Shown here: positions 59,201 through 64,000 of the stretch, piece by piece
How the letters are laid out: each line of letters begins with the position of its first letter
How positions within the stretch are numbered: the stretch's first letter is position 1
Assembly (NCBI RefSeq): GCF_037975245.1
Contig: NC_092580.1
Span: forward strand, 30,161,501-30,225,500
Reading direction: 5' to 3'
DNA length: 64,000 nucleotides
From: Apostichopus japonicus
Lineage: Eukaryota; Echinodermata; Holothuroidea; Aspidochirotida; Stichopodidae
The notes under the pieces: generated by a model
The model's database searches: none
Told to the model about the DNA's origin: nothing
The model's input: only the letters and a program-made list of their open reading frames with translations
Position numbers and translations under genes: made by a program

Positions 59201-62200
59201 TTAGTTCTGCTGGCTATGACTCGTTTCTCTTCTTCTGGCCAAACGCTCCTTAGCTGCATCTAACAACTTTCTACGTAGAGTCTGTAACGAAAGGTAAAAG
59301 TAAACAAGTCAGCGATGGCAATTCATGACATATGATGGACCATCTGCCTGGGTATCAAACATTGTTTGAACACAAACCTAACAGCTCCTTTGTTGTATAA
59401 GGAGAACAACAGGACATCAACAAAGCATTTCCGGCACAAATATTTTTCTTCCCTACCCCTTCCCTTAATCCTCTCTTTGTCCCTCCACTGTTTATCTCCT
59501 ACCTCTCCTCTTCCCCTGTTGGTTTCTTTCTTCTCTCCATCCCTTGTCTACTAATCCCCTTACACATATCTCTTTGTGTTCACCATGCTCATTAACCTGT
59601 CTGAATTCTGTGTGTGTTTTTGTCCCTTCTGTTACTGTTACTTGTCATTTAGCCTTTGAAGAAGATCCTGTTAGGATCGAAACGTCAGGCCAACTTACTT
59701 TTACACATACAAATATTTATACATAGCCATGATCCACCCACAATGTCAGGGTTGATGTTTATTCATTAGCCTACTTTGCATATCAATCAGAACAAGGGCT
59801 GACATTGTTATTAGCTGTTGAGTCTAAATACCAGTTTAGCTACGTTTTTGGAATGTGAAGGAACTTCTCAAAAAATGTGCACAGAAGGTAACAGTAGTTA
59901 TATGAAAGAAACCTGAGCAAAGTGAAAATTGATTGTAATCTACACAATCTATTTTCATCATTCTCCCCTTTCCTATTCCTTCACAGTATATATCTTGATC
60001 TACTTTGCCCAAAAAACCCTTCACTTTCACTTCATCAAGACTGACTCTCAACTTTTTAGATTAAAATAGTATCTTTGTATCAATCTACAAAATCTAATAC
60101 CCAAAACTTCAAAATTCAGGTCACTTAAAAAAAAAAAAATGTTTTTGGCACTTTCTCATTTTTTATCTTAAGAAACACAACCGTCTTTGAACTCTTACCC
60201 TCCACTTGAGTTGCACGTCTCTCCTCATTGCGGCCTGGCTTTTAGTCATGACTTTGTGAACCAGAACTGCTTTCACTTCTACATACTCGTTATTCGTCAC
60301 ACGACCTGCATCTACCGTGGTATCTCCTTGAGCCGAGACGTTCACCAACGGTATCTCAGAGCTCTCACTAGCACTCGCCATGGAATCTTCATCCTTCTCT
60401 CTGCTAGGAAACAACATTCCAAGAAAAACAGAAGAAATTTCAGATCAAATATTTGCTCTTGAAAGTAGAGCTACAAGGTGCCATAATGAATGGTTTTGCA
60501 AATGTTGACTCTGAAATGATGAAACCTCTGAAAATTGACTGTATGATGGCATTGATTAGAATTTCGACATTGTTAACATTCTTACCTTGAAAATATGAAA
60601 AGAAAAAACAGAGAGAAAGTAAACGGTTTTAGATCCTACTGGCAATACGGCATCATAGAGGTACGACTATGACATCATAGAGGTGCGACTGTGACATCAT
60701 AGAGGTGCGACTATGACATCATAGAGGTGCGACTATGACATCATAGAGGTGCGACTGTGACATCATAGAGGTGCGACTTTGACATCATAGAGGTATGACT
60801 TTGACATCATAGAGGTGCAACTTTGACATCATAGAGGTGCAACTTTGACATCATAGAGGTGCGACTTTGACATCATAGAGGTGCGACTATGACATCATAG
60901 AGGTGCGACTTTGACATCATAGAGGTGCGACTTTGACATCATAGAGGTGCGACTTTGACATCATAGAGGTGCGACTATGACATCATAGAGGTGCGACTAT
61001 GACATCATAGAGGTGCGACTATGACATCATAGAGGTATGACTTTGACATCATAGAGGTGCGACTTTGACATCATAGAGGTGCAACTTTGACATCATAGAG
61101 GTGCGACTTTGACATCATAGAGGTGCGACTATGACATATTTGAGGTGCGACTTTGACATCACAGAGGTGCGACTTTGACATCATAGAGGTGCGACTTTGA
61201 CATCATAGAGGTATGACTTTGACATCATAGAGGTGCAACTTTGACATCATAGAGGTGTGACTTTGACATCATAGAGGTACGACTTTGACATCATAGAGGT
61301 GCAACTATGACATCATAGAGGTGCGACTATTACGTCATAGAGGTGCGACTATGACATTATAGAGGTGCAACTATGACATCATAGAGGTGCGACTTTGACA
61401 TCATACAGGTGCAACTGTGACATCATAGAGGTGCAACTATGACATCATAGAGGTGTGACTTTTACGTCATAGAGGTGCGACTATGACATTATAGAGGTGC
61501 AACTATGACATCATAGAGGTGCGACCTTGACGTCATAGAGGTGCGACTGTGACATCATAGAGGTGCAACTATGACATCATAGAGGTGCGACTATGACATT
61601 ATAGAGGTGAAACTATGACATCATAGAGGTGCGACTATGACATCATAGAGGTGCAACTATTGCATCATAGAGGTGCGACTGTGACACCATAGAGGTGCAA
61701 CTATGACACCATAGAGGTGCAACTATTACATCATAGAGGTGCGACTGTGACACCATAGAGGTGCAACTATGACATCATAGAGGTGCAACTACGACATCAT
61801 AGAGGTGCGACTGTGACATCATAGAGGTGCAACTTTGGTGTCATAGAGGTGCAACTGTGGCATCATAGAGGTGCGACTGTGACATCATAGAGGTGCGACT
61901 TTGGCATCATAGAGGTGCAACTGTGACATCATAGAGGTGCAACTATGACATTATAGAGGTACAACTATGACATCATAGAGGTGCAACTATGACATCATAG
62001 AGGTGCCACTATGAACAAGAGGTGTGACTGTGACATCATAGAGGTGCAAACTATGACATCATAGAGGTGCAAAATGACATCATAGAGGTACAAAATGACA
62101 GCTCCCAGACAGGGTATTTAAACTAAGATATCTCCCAAACGGAACAAGGTTTTTCTTTGCTGTTTGTGGGAGTGGTTCTTGGCAAAGATCTCTGTCATGG

Positions 62201-63328
62201 GAGTAAAAGAAGATGGTTACACCAATCACTAGAGCAGTGTCGACAAAACCTTACCTCTCAGACTTCGCGGCAAACATTTTTGCGAGGAGCGGCTTTTGGT
62301 GGACACGGCGGGCTTTTTGATCTCTGTGAACTTTTATGTCGGACGAGTAACTCTCACGAAGCTTCACTAAAAATCTCCTTGGAAGAGATCTCTCGATGTT
62401 AAGAATGATCATGACCCACTGTAAAGAGATGACAACAGAAAGAATGAATATTCTCTGATTAACATGACATGTATTTCTGTGTAGTTTATCTTGACCTTTT
62501 CTCTACTTTATGCAGACCATTCTAGAGCCCTGTTTGTTGACAAGAGTATTTTCTGATAAACGTGACATGTATTTTAGTGTAGTTTACCTTGCCCTCTACT
62601 TTATGCAGACTATTCTAGAGCCCTGTTTGTTGGCTGGAATATTCTCTGATCAAACTGACATGTATTTCAGTGTAGTTGACCTTGCCCTTTACCCTACTTT
62701 ATGTAGACCATTCAAGAGCCCTGTTCGTTGGCAGGAATATCCTCTGATCAAACTGACATGTATTTCAGTGTAGTTTACCTTGCCCTTTACCCTACTTCAT
62801 GCAGACCATTCTAGAGTCCTGTTTGTTGGCTGGAATATTCTCTGATTAACATGACATGTATTTTGGTGTAGTTTATCTTAACCTTGCCCTCTACTTTATG
62901 CAGACCATTCTAGTGCCCTGTTTGGTGGCAGGTATATTCTCTGATTAACATGACATGTATTTCAGTGTAGTTTATCTTGCCCTCTACTTCATGCAGACCA
63001 TTCTAGTGCCCTGTTTATTGGCTGGAATATTCTCTGATTAAACTGACAAGTATTTCGGTGTAGTTTACCTTGCCCTCTACCCTACTTTATGCCGACCATT
63101 CTAGAGCCCTGTTCGTTGGCAGGTATATTCTCTGATTAACATGACATGTATTTCGGTGTAGTTTACCTGCCGTTTCCATTCCATCAGCGATCTGTCTTGA
63201 GTATTTTGAAATGTTCGAGTCATCATGGCGATCATCATGTTGAACAGCAAGAGAGGAATCGCGATCAAGAAGATCCCAAATATTAAGAAAGTGAAAGTCC
63301 CGAACCGGGAGAAGATCATGTCGTTAAA
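59201..63328 (-). CDS. TRP-family cation channel, C-terminal part (four exons; continues past the right edge)
   Basis: Minus-strand exons: 63328-63167, 62418-62255, 60400-60199, 59281-59201, all joining in phase and encoding about 202 residues to a TAA. The first exon encodes the late pore/S6 region: FNDMIFSRFGTFTFLIFGIF, then hydrophobic LIAIPLLLFN, NMMIAMMTRTF and MEWKRQ. The next continues WVMIILNIERSLPRRF. The N-x-x-I-A-M-M-x-x-T-(F/Y) motif followed by W-x-x-x-x-x-x-I-L-x-x-E-(R/K)-S is the S6 / post-S6 signature of TRP channels, closest in my judgement to the TRPV group. The tail is Arg/Lys-rich with an acidic Ser-rich stretch (KDEDSMASASESSEIPL) and ends RRRETSHSQQN. The protein would sit in the plasma membrane or an organelle membrane. 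Upstream exons lie beyond 63.3 kb; a 30-nt candidate microexon (about 63652-63681) is too short to trust. Two of the introns hold large tandem arrays. Confidence 0.8.
59641..59730 (+). repeat. dispersed-repeat-like motif with hairpin
   Basis: gatcctgttaggatc forms a 6-bp stem followed by gaaacgtcaggcc. Similar hairpin-plus-GAAACGTC text recurs in retroelement-associated repeats of many invertebrates; that comparison is from memory. It lies in the last intron of the channel gene. Confidence 0.3.
60651..62101. repeat. 22-bp minisatellite, about 65 units
   Basis: The consensus unit is gacatcatagaggtgcgacta + t, with variation mainly at gcgact(a/t/g)t. Nearly every unit contains TGACATCA, and a few contain (T/A)(G/T)ACGTCA, for example cttgacgtcatag at about 61527. 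The array lies between the second and third listed exons of the channel gene. Confidence 0.97.
62449..63166. repeat. ~97-bp tandem array, eight units, abutting the S6 exon donor
   Basis: Units share attctctgattaacatgaca, tgtatttcagtgtagtttac, cttgccctctactttatgca and gaccattctagagccctgtt. The array ends exactly at the GTAAAC donor of the S6 exon (63161-63166, minus strand), so each unit carries a version of that donor region. Confidence 0.92.
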
Positions 63329-64000
63329 CTGCGGTGAGAAAAGATAATATGAATACAACAGTGATATCAATGATAGCAAACAATGTTAATATATCAACTG
63401 AGGCCTTCATACACAAAGTATCAATATTCGTTTTTAAATTTCTTACATAACACAATAGAAAAATATTTAAAGAGAGAAAGGAAAATAGCATGTACACAAT
63501 CATAGATCTTTCCAAACAGGTTTATGGATTTGAGAAGGGGGACTTTAGTGCATTGTTTAAAAAATAAACAAAAACAAACCATAAAGAAAACAAACAAACT
63601 TATGTTAGCCAACACTATGGAGAAGGGGGGAACACTATTCATCTTACCAATACTTCTCCACAACGGAACTCCTTTCCCTGAAATTACAGCATTGCACCAA
63701 TGTTATTTAGCATTACGTAAGGTAAGTTAACCCAAGAAAAAATACTCTGTAACTATTGTCTACCTAATTTGAAGCTTGACACATTGGCACAAGATGCCCA
63801 TTGCTAAGGTATACAAATGTAGAAAGCTCATGGAATTATAGGATGCAAATTGTGGCCTGGATTACATTGGTTGAGATGTACTCCAGCATCTGTAACCTCA
63901 TACATCTCCAATCTAGACCGACAGGTATCCGATTATGTGTGAATGTAATACGGCTTAGTAAAGAAGTCATCCAACAACATGTTACAGCTGTTGGGACATA
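63329..64000. other. upstream intron of the channel gene
   Basis: It begins right after the acceptor CTCACCGCAG of the S6 exon (minus strand) and is AT-rich. A 30-nt minus-strand segment between ATTTCAG and GTAAGA (about 63652-63681) is the only exon-like piece. It could encode GKEFRCGEVL in phase 0, which I do not regard as proven. Confidence 0.4.

Noticed and set aside
60651-62101. Possible CRISPR-like array of 22-bp units
   Set aside because: Head-to-tail repeats without spacers inside a eukaryotic intron.
63652-63681. 30-nt microexon upstream of the S6 exon of the channel gene
   Set aside because: Splice-like borders exist, but the peptide does not resemble a TRP pore and such short matches occur by chance.

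Overview
This is a eukaryotic, AT-rich, intron-rich and transposon-dense window, most likely from a marine invertebrate deuterostome. An echinoderm is my best guess. The basis is gene structure (short coding exons with GT-AG introns), abundant short DNA transposons, tRNA-derived SINEs and the frequent 'taggcctac' text style seen in echinoderm genomes. The species is inference, not something the sequence proves. There is no bacterial-type operon, CRISPR array or prophage. Most of the supplied open frames are chance frames in introns, repeats and transposons.

Layout. (1) 1-20.4 kb is mostly non-coding and holds decayed mobile elements: a 3.2 kb TTAA-flanked Kolobok-like transposon (2689-5907) with remnants of a P2X7-intracellular-like protein and a THAP domain, a 1.65 kb hAT-like element (6980-8632, perfect 8-bp target duplication), a short TTAA element (13407-14170), and a dispersed repeat family carrying TGACCTTTGACCT motifs. 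A minus-strand gene seems to start at 20405; two exons join in phase. A possible terminal exon at 1018-1125 may or may not belong to it. (2) 20.9-33.4 kb is a transposon nest: several hAT-like elements with exact 8-bp duplications, some inserted inside each other, followed by a 2.68 kb tandem segmental duplication that cuts through the innermost element. (3) 34.0-35.1 kb holds the likely first exon, and perhaps a second exon, of a minus-strand gene head-to-head with the next one.

(4) 35752-53172 (+) is the main gene: 18 coding exons that I joined by splice sites and codon phase into a 1,285-residue open frame. It encodes an N-terminal helical segment, a Ser/Pro-rich linker, two extended Tudor domains, a CCCH zinc finger and a third extended Tudor domain. 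This architecture suggests a germline-granule / piRNA-pathway scaffold, but I do not recognise a named one-to-one orthologue. One intron uses a GC-AG boundary, Tudor 3 lacks the usual Asn of the DYGN motif, and intron 13 carries three sense-strand AATAAA signals directly after an in-frame stop, which could yield a short isoform without Tudor 3. An 18-bp minisatellite lies in the 3' UTR.

(5) 59201-63328 (-) is the 3' part of a TRP-type cation channel gene (S6, TRP-domain region and cytosolic tail in four exons), continuing beyond the right edge. Its introns hold a 1.45 kb 22-bp minisatellite with bZIP/CRE-like TGACATCA/TGACGTCA units, and a ~97-bp tandem array whose units copy the 5' splice site of the S6 exon.

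The strongest candidates for something under-described are the Tudor-Tudor-CCCH-Tudor gene with its possible intronic polyadenylation switch, the splice-donor-bearing array in the channel gene, and the transposon nest with segmental duplication.
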